A stretch of DNA of 64,000 nt. Origin: Laccaria trichodermophora (lineage: Eukaryota > Basidiomycota > Agaricomycetes > Agaricales > Hydnangiaceae). The position numbers and the translations under genes were made by a program. How positions within the stretch are numbered: position 1 is the first letter of the stretch; every line of letters starts with the position of its first letter. The stretch is taken from positions 186,001 to 250,000 of the forward strand of contig JACTVC010000024.1 of NCBI GenBank assembly GCA_018417955.1. The letters run 5' to 3'. This document shows, piece after piece, positions 33,236-46,261 of this stretch. The notes under the pieces are model-generated. The model was not told where the DNA came from, did no database searches, and saw only the letters and a list, made by a program, of their open reading frames with translations.

Positions 33236-34619
33236 CCCATGGGCCTACCAGAAAAATTCCAAGAATCATTGGGCTAACCTATAAACTATAGCTTCTTATA
33301 TCATGGCATGGGCCCGACTTACAAGCCATAGCATTGAAATTTTGCCATTGGGCCCAACCTGTTGCTTTAACAAATACCTTACATTAGGCCCAACCATCAA
33401 CTGTAGCTTAATACCATCATATATCAACAGCCAAAATTACCCCCATTTAAGCCATGTGGCCAATCTATAAACCCTTAGCTTGGACAGTGGCACTGTCATT
33501 GGGCCCAACAATCAAATATACATATTGTCATGTTGTTGGGCCAATGTATAGTATCATAATGTCTTTTGTAATTGGGCCCATTGGGGTAGCCCTATGACTT
33601 ATTGGGACAATTGTCAATTTCTATTGTTATGGTTCCATAGTGTATCTACTGAATGTCCTGAGAATTGTGGGGATGTGCCACATCCTGCAGGTGGATAAAA
33701 AAAGAAATTTTCCTTATTTGGTAAGGCATAGTAAGATTCTTTTCCTCCACTAGACCCATTCTATTATATAAGGAGATAAGCTGACAAAGAATCTCCCCAT
33801 TTGGTAACCTCCTTGGCTCTGTTCTTGGCTCTATAACACTCTGCATGTTCCTCACTCCAGGTGTGTCCATTTCTATGAAAAGCAGCAATTCAACTTTTTT
33901 CTATCAAATGTGCCTTATTTGTGCTCATCATAGTTATACCTCTTTTGTTATTCTCAATTTCCATGAAAATAGTGCTGCAGCTGTTATACTTCCCCCATGT
34001 CCCCCTGGCTGTGTATTTTTCAAAATGTGAGAACAAACTACACCTCCAACTTCGTGCATGTGGGTTAGAGATGTGACCACCCTCTGTAGGCGACCTGAAG
34101 TGTTGCGTGACAGAGGATGACTGCAACGTGTTCCACGGATGATGTGGCGAGCTGGCAGCTAGATGCACATCCACATGAACACTCCATGCACTCAGTATCC
34201 CCCAAGATGAGAGGCCATGTAGATAGAATCGGTAGTGACATATAGCCACCACCTTGAATACATTCATTTTTCCTCTGACCATCCTAGCTGAGGGAGCTCT
34301 GCAGGGAACATACAGCTAGATTGTCATCAACAGAGTGTTGACATACACAAATTCCATTGTTCCGCACAAGAGGGTAATAGGTGGAAGCAGGTGTACAACA
34401 TATGTGATATTAGATGGGCCTACAGTATATACACCATGCGACACTTTGTAAAAATACTTCAAACTCGAGACAGACATGCGTATTCGACGGGCTGAGCAGC
34501 TGGGAATTGCCTAATAAGCAGAATGGCTGACCCTGTGTTGAGCGGGAATAAGTAACATGTATTGAGAAGGGCAAAACGGCGAGGGGTGACCTTATGATTG
34601 GAGAGGGTGGGGAAGGGGG

Positions 34620-35020
34620 AGAAGAAATGGCGTGGGGAAGAGGAAGTCGTGCCGGAGGAGGAGGTTGAGCTGACGAGGGCACGCTGTGACTAGAGATGGG
34701 CGGCGTTGGGTAACTTTGGCATGGCGCTTGCATGGGGAAGACGATGTCGTGCCGGAGGAGGAGGTTGAGCTGACGAGGGCGCGCTGTAACTAGAGACAGG
34801 CGGCGTTGGGTAATTTTGGCACAGCGCTTGCAGGGGGAAGACGACGTCGTGCCGGAGGAGGTTGAGCTGAAGAGGGGGAGCCGTGACTAGAGATGGGCAG
34901 CATTGGGTGACTTTGGCACAACACTTGCATGGGTACGACGAGGTCGTGCCGGAGGAGAGGTTGAGCTGACGAGGGGGAGCCGTAACTAGAGATGGGCGGC
35001 GCTGGATAACTTTGGCATGG
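34620..35020 (-). repeat. About 100-bp tandem array flanking the three-gene transposon
   Basis: TCGTGCCGGAGGAG followed by GTTGAGCTGACGAGGG recurs at about 34650, 34750, 34848 and 34948. The array lies 3' of the transposase-like gene. A frame to 35281 (VGDDFQAPVSQTPDDEPAPG) looks partly coding, but I cannot connect it to a gene. Confidence 0.6.
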
Positions 35021-35307
35021 TGCTTCTTCTGTTCGTGTGCTTGGCTTTGCAGAACGAAGGGGTGTAACAATTGAACCGTGGGAGCCAGGAGCGGGCTCGT
35101 CGTCTGGCGTCTGAGAAACAGGCGCCTGAAAGTCGTCCCCAACGTCCGACTCATCCTTGAGTCTGGGGAAGAGGTGGGGAGAGGCGCAGCAATGAAATGA
35201 CAATGTGTTGGAATGGGAGGGGAGAGACGTGGAAGCGAAATGATCAAGGGTTGGGGTGGGAGTGGAAAGGCGCAGAAACAAAATGATGGAGGGTAGGCCT
35301 GGGGAGG

Positions 35308-38300
35308 TTACGTCTTGCGACGTTTTGTAGGGCGAGAGACTGTTCCTGGTGCTGCTGCCACCTGCGCCGTCACGGTACCATCCCCCACTCCATCTTCTCT
35401 TCCAACGGCATCTTCTGCGCCTTCTCGGTCACTTCCAACCTCCACAACCTCTGGATGCTGCGCCGATAATTGTGCATTCGCCTTCTTAGTTGCACTCATA
35501 GCGGCCTTCTTCTTCTTCAAGTCCTCACGCTTTCTTCCTTGGGTTGATCGAAGTGACGTTGCAAGTTGCTCATGAGTTTCCCTTCGATTTTGCACATATG
35601 GAACAGGTTTTGTCAGATCACGAGGAAGCGCTTCGCGCAAAAGATGGGCATTGTGTAACGCGTGAGTGTTGATGACGAAGCGTTCCCCTGTGGTGTGCTC
35701 AAACACGGGGATTTCCACCCCAGACTCTTGCCGTTCCTGTAACTGCATACGTTTACCTGTAGTAGCACATTGTTCGTTCTTGCAGTCATGTTGTACATTG
35801 AAAGCAAACAAAATATCCTTTTCAAAAAAGACTTTCAGCACTTAATTCGAGAGAGAAAAACTTCCTTATACCTCTGGTGCTATCGTTGTGAATTCTTCCT
35901 CTCCGAAACGTTGAGTTAAGGTGGGCATCCCGTATGTTGGGTGTCGTGTCGTACCCACTTGAAATGTTTGTAGGACTGTCAAGGCTCCATGATCTTGATT
36001 CGTCAAAATCTCAATGATTCTTCCGACTGCGGTTGCCTGAAAACTCGTAAGCACCTCACGGAATATCAGAACAATAAGTCAGATATGTAGCTTCACCATG
36101 CCATTGTGTGCAAAAACCCAAGATCCATTCGGGCATTCATCACCAGAACGAGCCGAAATACTGGCACAGAGAGTCGAAAGCGAAGTAGGATGATGTATTG
36201 GTCTGTTTGCAGCTCGAAAGGCAAACGTCTTGGACCATTCAACTTTCCGACGCTTGACAGCAGGCACAGCCTTGGTGGCACCTCAAATTTTACATCAGAG
36301 AGATGAATGCAGGTAAAAACGGAACAGAGCTCTCATACCGGGAGTGATGGGGTGATGGTCTGCCCAACCCAAGTGATTCTTGATGATCAAATGGCTTGAG
36401 AGGTAAGCCCGCACCTGTCTGCTCGCACGTACCCATGTCCCGTTTCCATGTTGCCACCATCCACCTGTCAGCCGTTGTTTTGCACTCTCTAAACCTGCTA
36501 GCTGAATTGCAATGTCACGGCTTGGAGCTTGATGGTTTGAGAGGATAGAGCATGCTCGGAAAATGGAGTTGAAGCACTCCATAATTTCGGTAGACGATCC
36601 GATGAGAGGTCCAAAGCGAATCACATGCGCTCTTGCATGAGCCAGAAGATGGAGTTTGATTTTCGTTGTAATTTTTGAAGGGTCATTCAGCGCAAAGAGA
36701 TCCAGAACGTTGGCCACACAAATATCAAGGTCCTCCTGGAGTGATTATGAAAACTTGAGCTTTAACAATAATGTCTGATCACATACCCCATACTGCTTGA
36801 TGTCCCCAATTGAAACCACCCAAAGAAGTGCAGTCAGTTCCCCAACCGCCTTGATCAGGTCATACTGAAGCGGAGAAACAAGGTCATGCACGTGAAACAC
36901 CAAAGTTTGAACAACAGTTTTGAACTGGCGTCCAATCAAGGAATTTGCATAGTTCATGATGTAACTGGCCCGAATTGGTGGAATAGTCAAACCTGAGACG
37001 TTTGTAGCCTGCAATCTAAGGGAAAAGAGAAGTTTCTGGTTATCTTTCCATGTCGAGTGAGTTGAATACCAGACATATTTGACGATGCCCAATAAAATGG
37101 TGTGCAAGAGTTCTATTGGTGTATCCATATGAGGGTCATATCCTGGGTCGAGCAAGGGTAAGGCTATGTAGACTGCAAAGCAAAGGTAATCACAATACCA
37201 GGTGTCGAGATTGATGGATTCAAGAGCTCTCCTTTCCGCTCTCCCACCCACATCATCAGCCGATTAGAAATCTCCTCCCTTGTTTTGTTTGGAAACTCTT
37301 TCCGAAGTTCTTGTGCCCGCTTTAACAAGCGTTCAATGGTGTGTTGTGCCAATTTATCCTTGATGCCTGTTGAAGTCTGATGTTCACTCACGCGAGTGGC
37401 AACACCAAGGCTTGCAAGCCGAAGTTGTTCGTCAAGTGCGATAGCAGATTCCCTTGCTGTTCGGGGTGTTCCAGGCTGAAAAGATTTGGTCAGATTCTTG
37501 CTTGATGACATGAACAAAGAAAGACATACGTAAAACAAAGCATGGTATCCATCATTACTCTCCTTTTGTGCTGTCGTACCCCCCACATGACAGATCCGGC
37601 AGTTAAAATTACCCTTTGCTCCAATGTGTACACATTCTTCAGATTGCATGGGATTATCAGAGGGGCCAGTGTGGTGTAGAACTCGAAAACGACAGGTGCT
37701 CCTAGTCATTGCATCATATGTTTGAACTGGGTTAAGGTGAGTTTCTCTGCAATGGATATCTTATATTAACCATGTTTACTCCAGAGAATAATTAAATACT
37801 GACTTGATTGCCTCCTTTACTGCAGCTGCTTGCTCTGATGGCCCTGCATTCGGTGATGAGCACACGAAGTGGACATTGAACTCCTGCTGCAAAAGTTTGC
37901 GAGGGAGGTTACAAACTGCGATGTAGGTGTTATAGTGGAGGTTGTAGGATTTGGATATGTTCCCAGACACATCGTCGTGCCACTTGTCAATCAAAATGGT
38001 ATAGAGTGGATCTCCTCTAGCAAGTTCTCGGAGAGGGTTTGGCATCAACTGCATGTGTTGTTCTTGTTCGCATGATAGGTTGAGGGCAAGGTTGACAAGA
38101 TCAGGGAGGTTGTCAATCAAGTCGCTTGCTCGGATCTTCTCAACATGTGAGTCGATGATAACCAATTTATCCTAGGTGTAAATTAAAGATTAGTTGGTGA
38201 CCCAATATCAGAAAAATTAGATACAAACATTCTCGAATCTGGTGCGAAAGACATCGGCAGAGAGGCTTCCCTCACGCATAACCCATCGTTTAGGAACAAC

Positions 38301-39522
38301 AAGGTCACCATCCTGTGTTCTGCAAAATTCATCAACATAAAAATGCTTTGATCCTGCATCATACATTGGTGTGAGATATTCTGTGGGAATGCCTTTATGC
38401 CACTTCTCGCAATGCCAGACCTCAGTTATCTTGCCATCAGGTGGCTCCTCAGGATAAAGATGTAAGTGTGGCCGCACCAGTGGGTTTGAAAAATCCTTTG
38501 CAATGATGTCGACAGGACTGTTCATCCAGAAGATATTGCCAAGAATAGATTTGTACATCTTCGTGGTGACGGAAGCATGCTTCCTCAGTTTCTCCTGTGA
38601 TTTGCGAAGGAGACTGAAGGACGGGACATTGCTAGCCCCACACTCCTTCATACCCCATAGAATTATTTTCATCAAAGAGTCTGAGATTCTTAAGCGAGGC
38701 AAGTTGTCGATTGTATCAAGAATAAACATCTGGTAAAAACGTCACAAAGGAAACTGACAGGATAAAAATTTCAAGTGTACCGTCTTAGTTGGATATGGGA
38801 ACCACTAGCTGGTTGGTTCTGGGTCTTCCACATCTGCAGAAGAGGTGTCGTCATCCATCCCAAGAAGCTTTTCAGCACTGAATTCTCCATTGACATCTCC
38901 ATGTGGTGTATCAATGAAAAAAATCTTAAAGACATAACTGTTGGAATGACGTACTCATTTCCTGCATGACATTGGTCAAAGTCTCGTCCTCATCTGAACG
39001 AATGAGTTCAGGTGGCTTTTCAGTGACCCCAAACCCTAATTCTCGAGCTAGAAGCTCTTCATCCCATAGACCAAACTCCATCAACTGCTGCTGAAGTTTT
39101 AGCAACCCTGCATTGGGGACATCATACGTGCCTGCTGAGAATTCCACACCAGCATCATCAGTGAGGGTGCTCAGCAGCTCGTGATACACATCTTCGTTCC
39201 CTTGGTTGTTTTCCGATGGATGTGGTGTCGGCAAGTCTAGTGAAGGTAAAGTTGCATAATGTGTTGCCAAAGCTGCCACTGCATCGCTATTACGTGTCTC
39301 AACAGCCACAGCATTGGATAAGTTGAGGTCATTAGCATCCACAGCCTTCCGATGATGTTGAGCTGTGAGGTGACCATTCCGTGATTTCGCGCCAATCCAC
39401 TTCTCCGATATTCCGTGATATGCAGTACACAAGATGCATCGATATTTCCCTGTTGTAACATCCTTCTCAAAGACTGCAACATCTCCATAAGTTTGTTGAA
39501 GAGTTGCTGGCATGAATATCAA
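35308..39522 (-). pseudogene. Large transposase-like gene with BED-like zinc finger (one in-frame stop)
   Basis: About a dozen exons. The N-terminus reads YGDVAVFEKD, then C.LC and H.TAQHH, a BED/C2H2-like finger. Next come WFPYPTKT, MFILDTIDNLPRLRISD, SILGNIFWMNSP, NPLVRPHLHLYPE, VWHCEKWHKG, YDAGSKHFYVDEFCR, WHDDVSGNISKSYNLH, LPRKLLQQEFNVHF, GPSDNPMQSEECVHIGAKGN with CRICHVGG, then [60 protein letters not shown] and LTGGWW, ending with HDCKNEQCATTGKR and HNAHLLREALPRDLTKP. I recall this as a very common Agaricomycete repeat family. The DTP.ELLH and E..ECFN blocks resemble Plavaka/CACTA-type transposases (inference). A TAG at 38805-38807, just before WFPYP, interrupts an otherwise intact frame. 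The start is taken at 39522 or 39513. Confidence 0.65.
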
Positions 39523-39650
39523 TACCTGAGTTCTCGGCCATGTTTGAAGTTTGAGCTGATTGTAATGAGGATGAGAGGAGTTAAAATCGGAAAAGTGTTC
39601 ACAAGAGCTTTGATTTGAAACACAAATATTTAAACAAACTACACCCCTTT

Positions 39651-40380
39651 CTACCGTTCTACATCTCTCACAGTCAATGGTGCACCAGCTGCTATAGTCC
39701 TCCAGATTCGCTCCTCGAGAGAAACCTCATCATGGTCATCAACCCCATCTCCATCACTCTCAGACTTAGCTTGACCCTGTAGCACCATCATATCAACAGC
39801 ATCTCGTCGCAGGGTTTGAGTGGGTGATGTTGGTGGTGATGACTTGTCATATCCAAATTGCGACTCGACTGGATACGGGGGCTCGTTGCCCATAGCAAGA
39901 ATCCAATGCTCCAACGTTTGAACATGATCGGCCTCTGTGATGTAAAGATTGCGGTAACGGTTTGACTCAGCATGCGCTTTGCGTAACTCTTCTTGGTGCC
40001 TTTCGTAAATGTCGAGGGAAAGCGAAGTGGGCTCTGCAAATAACGGTGTGAGAAGAAGCACAAAATGAAAACAGTCACGCACCGAAAAGTGTTGCTTGGA
40101 CAGCGGCATCCTTCCATCCCGGCATCCTGGTACTGGTGTTCTGACCATCAGTATTGCTCTCCAAATCCAAGACATATTGTGAGTCTGTGGTTTGGGAATC
40201 CAACGATGCTCCTGCAGCAAACAGCCTTGAACATTAAGTTAGCATTTAGTTGACTGACGTGCAAGGAATTCCATACGCCCATGTTACTGACAAACTTTTC
40301 CTTCCAGACCAACGAGGAATCGGAGTCCTTGAACCAGCATCAAGGTCCTGAGAGGGTTGATACTCGTCATCAGTGCTCAT
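39651..40380 (-). CDS. Small coiled-coil protein of the three-gene transposon (198 aa)
   Basis: My model is 40380-40296, 40211-40083 and 40033-39651; 597 nt, in frame. It begins MSTDDEYQPSQDLDAGSRTP, has a DSQTTDSQYVLDLESN middle and a helical segment DIYERHQEELRKAHAESNRY predicted to form a coiled coil, then GNEPPYPVESQ and an acidic SESDGDGVDDHDE stretch. The first donor (AAAA/GTTTGT) was chosen to keep phase. It lies 129 bp upstream of the transposase-like gene on the same strand. Function unknown; its position suggests an accessory protein of the element. Confidence 0.55.
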
Positions 40381-40769
40381 TGAGGGATAGACACAAGCTC
40401 TGAGATTCCAAACTCACCCTTTTCCCTCGTCAGATTGTTCAGCCTCTCCACGGCAGCCGTGATCGTGGCCGGATAATCCTTTACACTTGATCACTGAACA
40501 TGATTCTACAGTCAGTCTCATTGAATCATGGAGAACCCAATCCACTCACATGAAAACTCGAAATTCAGAGCAATATTAGGTGAAGGTCCTGGTACAAAAC
40601 CACAAGTGACCAAGGTTGAAGACATTCAAAAGACATTCATACTCGAAATTGGGAGATGTAAGCAAAACACAACCAAACAGATTGCCATCGATACGCGTTT
40701 TCCTTTATCCACCCACCTTAAGATGGCCAAGACCAAACTGACGAATTGCTCACCCCCCCAAAACCTATC

Positions 40770-42195
40770 ATGTCCATCTCTGCACTCGATGCGCTTATGA
40801 GCCAGTCTTTTGACTCGCCCCCACGTCCCATAGCAACTCCTGCCAACAGCCGAAAACGAATCCATTCGGACGACGGATCTGACAAAGAGGACGAAGCGGA
40901 AGATGGCTTTCCCACTCCAGCAAATCGCGAAGGGCAAACGTTGTTCATGACGCCCACCCCACTTGCAAATGCAAATATCATTACCTTTGCACGGCGCTAT
41001 GGTTTATCGAAGCTTCTCAAGCAAGCGCAAATGCAGGAGCTCCTCGATTTTGTCAAGGTAAGCATTCCTGTTTACTCTCCATTAGTTCCACCACTCTGAA
41101 TAGCGCTACAGTGCACTCTCGATGAACGCTTCGTTATGCTCTATGTTGCAGCAATGCAGGCGCGTGACAGTGAAGACCAACGCGCTCGTGAGTTTGCTGC
41201 TTGGGCACCTTCCAATGCAACTGACGTAAGTCTCTTGCTTTCGGGGGTCTCGTTTATTAACTGTTTTACAGACAAACTTACAGACATACAGCTGCTACAT
41301 CATGCTCTCACCCAAGATTAGGGGATACAGGGATGGAGTTGCCGAAAGACTTTTATGGGCACGTACAGGGGTTGAGTCGCTTTTGCCCAATCTAACTGAT
41401 TTTCCTGTCATGCAGACCATCACACGCAACTTACGTTGGGACATTCCCGACACTGTTTACTCAAATCCAGCAGCAACAGCCAAGCTCGACGATCGTATCC
41501 GCTATCATTTCACCCAGTTCCGGTCAACCATAAAGAAAAAGGTGCGTACTGGCTTACTTTCCCACCCCACTTCTCATTTCAGCAGCATATGATAGATTGC
41601 TGCCAGTCTGGTGGGAGAGACCAAGGAACAGCGGACCCACATCTTTGCTCTTGCGCAACATGTTGTGTCGGGCACTTCTATCAATGTCAGCATCCAGCTT
41701 TGCGCTCGTTTGGCCCTTCTCGTGCGTCGCCTCCCTGTTCCCTTCACACCTGCACTGACTTTTTGTTAGCGTGCTGAGTATGTTACGAGTTCGGGAAAAG
41801 ACTTCTACAACAAGGTTGACAAGCGGCTCGCAAACATTCGCAATACTTATCCCAGTCCGGGCAATGTCACAAGGTTTGTCTTACACAACTTATCATACCT
41901 GTCATCGTCATCACTAACAAACTACAGGTTCTTTAGGTCAGTCCTAAACCACGACGTTGAGTCTCACGGACACAATAACCTCCACATTGAAATCCTCGCA
42001 CCGGCGGACACTCAAACCGACGAAACGGAACGTGTTGTGGAACACACAATCGAGGGTTCCAATGAGGCTGGTGTACCCCTTACAGATGCCGCCCAGTCTG
42101 GCCCGTCGACATCCTCGAACCAATCACCACTGAGCGTTTCGAGCACAATGGCAGGTGGGAATGGTGGTGAGGGGGCAGTGGATGATGAGAATTAG
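40770..42195 (+). CDS. Divergent partner protein of the three-gene transposon (389 aa, intact)
   Basis: My model is 40770-41057, 41112-41225, 41272-41541, 41596-41721, 41770-41873 and 41928-42195; 1,170 nt, all joins in phase. It begins MSISALDALMSQSFDSPPRP, with a Pro/Ser and acidic leader, followed by a helical core (FARRYGLSKLLKQAQMQELL, LDERFVMLYVAAMQ, YIMLSPKIRGYRDGVAERLL, IRYHFTQFRSTIKKK, HIFALAQHVVSGTSINVSIQ, FYNKVDKRLANIRNTYPSPG, RFFRSVLNHDVESHGHNN) and a Ser/Gly tail. I recall this helical protein as the regular neighbour of the transposase-like family at 35308-39522. It is transcribed divergently across a gap of about 390 bp. Role unknown, possibly DNA binding or complex assembly. 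Confidence 0.75.
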
Positions 42196-42199
42196 GTTC

Positions 42200-43800
42200 G
42201 GGCATGTATTTGGTTGTAGTACGATATTGTTTTCCGTTCCATGTGTCGTCATGCTATAGATTTTTGACAAACCAGCTGTAAACGGTCATCACCCACTAAC
42301 AAAACTCAATGGCCTGCACCTATATCCTTGGTGTCTACGTGCTGGTCTCACACCTGGCTCAGAGAATCCCCCCAGGCTTGTTACATTCACAATATCACCT
42401 GCCACCGCGCCCAGGTGAAGGGCGTTATGTCCTACAGCTGTCCATCACTCCTGCACAAACAATGGATCTGGCCACATTCTTGGGCCATAGGCCGAATTTT
42501 CTGGCTGACACATATACAACAAATTCTGTAGTGCTGCTATTTACACTCCGTCCCTATTTGTCGTCGCACTGCTCCCCAGGTGAATACAAAACTGAGGTGT
42601 ACTCAACTTAAACCTACTCACCTGTAATCTTTCAAAATATTATCCCAATATCAGTGGTAAATAATTTTTCTGCATTAGTAGCCAGTGCAACTGGCAGCAT
42701 TTCAGAGTTGGTACCACTTATATACAATTTATGAACCACAGCTCAGCTCAGTTCTTGATTGTGCCATTATTCTGTGTTATGGGGGGTATTCCCAGTGCTA
42801 CCTGTACTAATCAAAACTCATACCCTTGGGGTGTCACCCTGGTGTCCTGATTTTCAGGCACCTTTCCATCTTTTTTCTGAGAGTTTTTTCATTGGACTTC
42901 TTGTAGTTGGACAGTAGTAGATCTCAATCCCATCTAAAAGTGACAAAGCTCTAGATCAACTGGACAAGGTGGATGAAAGTGACAATGAAGCTCTAGATCA
43001 ACTCAGTCAAATTTTAGCAGATAAAGATGTGGAGGCTGCTACAACAGAGGAAAAGACAAAGACAGGACTCCTAGTCACTGCCAATAGGCAGGTAGACCCA
43101 ACTTGAAGGGTGAATGAAGCAGTGGGTGGCCAACTTTGAGGTCTGACCATCAAGGTTGTGACTAGTAAGTAGTAAGTAAGTTTGCATATTGAATATACTG
43201 AACAACTTCATAACTTCAATTAGAGTTGGAAGCTACTAGTACTTGACCTGAAACCATCATCATATAGTACACCACAGCAGAATGACATTGATCATATTCA
43301 AAAAGTGCAATGTAGCACTAGTAGTACATGGTGAGTCAGAAAACAATTTTTAAAAGGAATGTAAAAACATCATAGCAAAGACTCAGAAATACACAGACTT
43401 GGAGAAGCCAGATCATTAGATTCAGGCAAGAGTATTTGGCCAGTGTGTCTTGCAGTATAGTCTCTGCATGCTGAGCAAAAATATCAAGTAACTCCCTGGT
43501 TTGGAAGTTGAATGCAAACTGCAGGAGGACTATACCTGGCATGCTGCCAAGTAGCCTCAGAGTTGTGAGGCACAACTATGATGCATCCAATCAATTAAAG
43601 GTGTAACATAGTCAGACTAGACTTGGAAAGCTCACCTCCAGCAGAACTCCTGAAAGGATACTGCTGGGAATTACTACATCACAGTGGTGGTTGCCCTCCC
43701 TGAGGATGAGGCAGGATCTGAATGATGCCTGCTTCAAGTTGTCTTTCTCGGTGATGCTGCAAGTTTGATGCAGCCTCTACAATGACAAGAGGGTTGTCCA
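42200..43800. other. No supported gene
   Basis: Only short frames. A stretch near 42970-43110 reads DNEALDQLSQILADKDVEAA on the plus strand and may be coding debris. No repeats of note. Confidence 0.3.
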
Positions 43801-44835
43801 TGAAATGTGGGTGATGAAGGAGTTGGTGGAGGCAAAGCAAAAAGATTTCATGGGTCAGTGGGTCCCCAATGGTGTTGACATCCTTTCAGTACAAAAACCA
43901 ATGTTAGCTCAGTTAGAGTTGATAAAGCTAGGAATTGACCCTGGTTATAATCATCTCTGCCAAGACCAAGGTAACACTATCTGGATTCATGGGATCAGGG
44001 GGCCAGATCCCAAAGAGAGAAAACATGTAAGGTGCATGTGTAGACCATATGGTTAGTGTGTCATGCAAATTGAAGCCATGTCATGAACAGCATGCAGCAC
44101 TGATCTGGTTAGGTCTTAAAGGAAACATTGTGGTGTTACCAACTCCTGTCTATCAGGAGATAGTGTCAAATGATGTTCCAGGTGGAAACCCTGACCCACT
44201 CAAAGCTAATCTGATGCAATGTTTCATTATCCCAGATAAATTCAAAGTTGACTACTCACATGGTTGGTATTCCACTGAATCCAGAACCATCAGGCTGTAT
44301 GCTGCATGGGTTTCAGATAACTAGACATATGCTTCGAGTGACTTCTCTGGGCTTGTTTGATTTCATGTTGTCAGCCATGATGGAGGCTGGTCAAAGGCTG
44401 ACCTTGATAGAAACCCTCAATCTGTATGTCTTCCAGCTCTTGTTTGTGTCAGAGCTAAAATCATCTATCAGATAGTCATGGACCAGTTGTTTCAGCTCTG
44501 CCTTGGTTGAGGTCCTGACTGGCATTTGGAGACAGAATTAGCAAGACAGGCTCTAGACAGGTGGAGAGCTGATGTTTGTCAGGAATATCAAATCTATTTG
44601 CAAGAGATAGGTGCTCTTCACCAGGCACATGCAAAAGCAAATTCCAATCAGTGGATTGACTCATTCTTTGCAAGAAAGTACCTCCATTTCTTCATTGGGA
44701 GGCTGAGATATATTTTAATTTTTTTTACAGATCTACAGGTGCTCTTAAAGAAAGGGGAAGGACAGCCCTTGATACAAGTCTGCTTCTCAACCCTCCCAGA
44801 AGGCCCATTATTTGCAACAACCCATTTGGTGCCTT
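43800..44835 (+). pseudogene. Decayed coding sequence of unknown family
   Basis: Successive plus-strand frames have protein-like composition but are broken by stops and frame changes: MWVMKELVEAKQKDFMGQWV, LIKLGIDPGYNHLC, then HEQHAALIWLGLKGNIVVLP and GGNPDPLKANLMQCFIIPDK, then ELARQALDRWRADVC. I do not recognise the family. Confidence 0.3.
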
Positions 44836-44899
44836 GAGTGGATTTGGTCGTCACTGTGCCAATGACTTTCTTTTCTTAAATGCAATATTTTCAGGCATC

Positions 44900-46010
44900 C
44901 CATCTTACCTCATCTGCTCAAATGACAACTTCTGTGAAGATTTTAAAGGTGCTATCTATTCTTATATTACCCAATTTTCCTCTATACAGTTCTACCAGCT
45001 TGTCTCTTCCATTCCAAACAGAAGGCAATTTCTGAGGCTGGGCAGGCTGTGCCTCCACAGCCTGAACAGCCTGGCAATTGTGTAACACATTCCTGGATGT
45101 CCCCATTGGAGCTCAAAGTGGCACTGCTGGTGTTCAAGGAAATTGGGGAAACACTGGGCTGGCTGGGGGCAGGGGAGCTGTCTAATGATGGAGGGATGGT
45201 GCTGAATGTCAGAAAGATCTCATTATACTGCTAATCAGCTGCTTACTGGAACTCTGGCAGGTAGTGAGTGTTGGAGCTTATTGTCCAGCATGCACTGCAT
45301 AGCCAATATGTGGGTGCTGCCTTTAATGAATTGCTGTTGGTACAGGGAATGGTCAGTCTCTAAATTCAATATCCAAAAGCTGGTTCCATAGCCTCACCAT
45401 ACCAGCCTATGTGAATGGGCTCTGGCAGCTGTCACAGAGGGCAGCTGTACCATCTTCACTGCAAGTCTTCATATTTGGGGGGAAAAGCAATGTGTGCCTG
45501 CAGCAGTCTATTACCCTCAAGTAATCAGCCATCTCTTTCACCCCTGAACCATTGGTGCTGTGGGAAGGCATCTCCCTTAGATGCCAAAATATGGTGATGT
45601 ATGCAGATTGGTGAGTTCTTTCTGCTGTCCAAGATTTGCACAAGAACCTAAAGATGTTTCAAGGTGCTGGGTGGTAAATCACCAATTTCAAATTGACATC
45701 CTCATGGCCAAAGTCCACTCCCATGTCACTGACCATTGCCTGTGCCTTCATGTCCCCTTCCTGCCAGAATTTCACCACAGATTCCCTACCATCCTCATTC
45801 CCATTTGCATGATAGGTGAGGCATGGAAGTGCACCCACAAATTCCTTGGCAACCACCTCAGAAGAGCAAAACATGACTGCACTGTCCTCTGTTTGAAATT
45901 TTCCCAAGGCCTGCTGAATGTGGTTAAGGATGGTGAGTGGTTGGTCCTTGGTGAGGAGAAAATGGCCTCCTCCACATGACAGTTGGCAGAGCTCATGTGC
46001 TGGCAAGCTA
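44900..46010 (-). pseudogene. RecQ-like helicase C-terminal fragment, decayed
   Basis: The minus-strand frame 46006-45659 reads FLLTKDQPLTILNHIQQALG, DSAVMFCSSEVVAKEFVGAL, YHANGNEDGRESVVKFWQEG and MVSDMGVDFGHEDVNLKLVI. These align with helicase motifs IV-VI of the RecQ-like proteins repeated in mushroom genomes. The next frame (45643-45407) has YLRVIDCCRHTLL and ALCDSC, which fit the Cys-containing segment downstream in that family. The motif VI arginines and the N-terminal helicase half are not found, and stops separate the pieces. Confidence 0.5.
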
Positions 46011-46079
46011 AGTAATGAGTACTAGGAGTCAGCAAAAAAGAATCCTGGACCAGCTGAGTGTTCCCATATCAGAGGTCTT

Positions 46080-46150
46080 TATTGTCCCCACTGATTCCTG
46101 CCAGAATCCAGCAGAATCTGGGAAATTCCTGGAATTCCAGAGGAATCAAA
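46080..46150. repeat. Short ATTCC-rich element, copy 3
   Basis: GATTCCTGCCAGAATCCAGC and CCTGGAATTCCAGAGGAATC; a diverged member of the family at 20812 and 27108. Confidence 0.4.
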
Positions 46151-46261
46151 TTTGGCACAGGCGCCTCTGTAGTTGATTATTGAAGTGCATATTCTAGTCT
46201 AACCTGTTGGATAATAATCTAGCTCAAGTCCATGCTGTTGAAATGGATGGTATTATGTAGT

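Noticed and set aside
33646..33888. 80-residue minus-strand frame (LPNGEILCQLISLYNRMG)
   Set aside because: Protein-like composition but no family recognised, no splice context and no paralogue in the window.
42309..42611. 100-residue plus-strand frame downstream of the 389-aa gene
   Set aside because: No conserved features and no homology to the transposon genes; likely chance.
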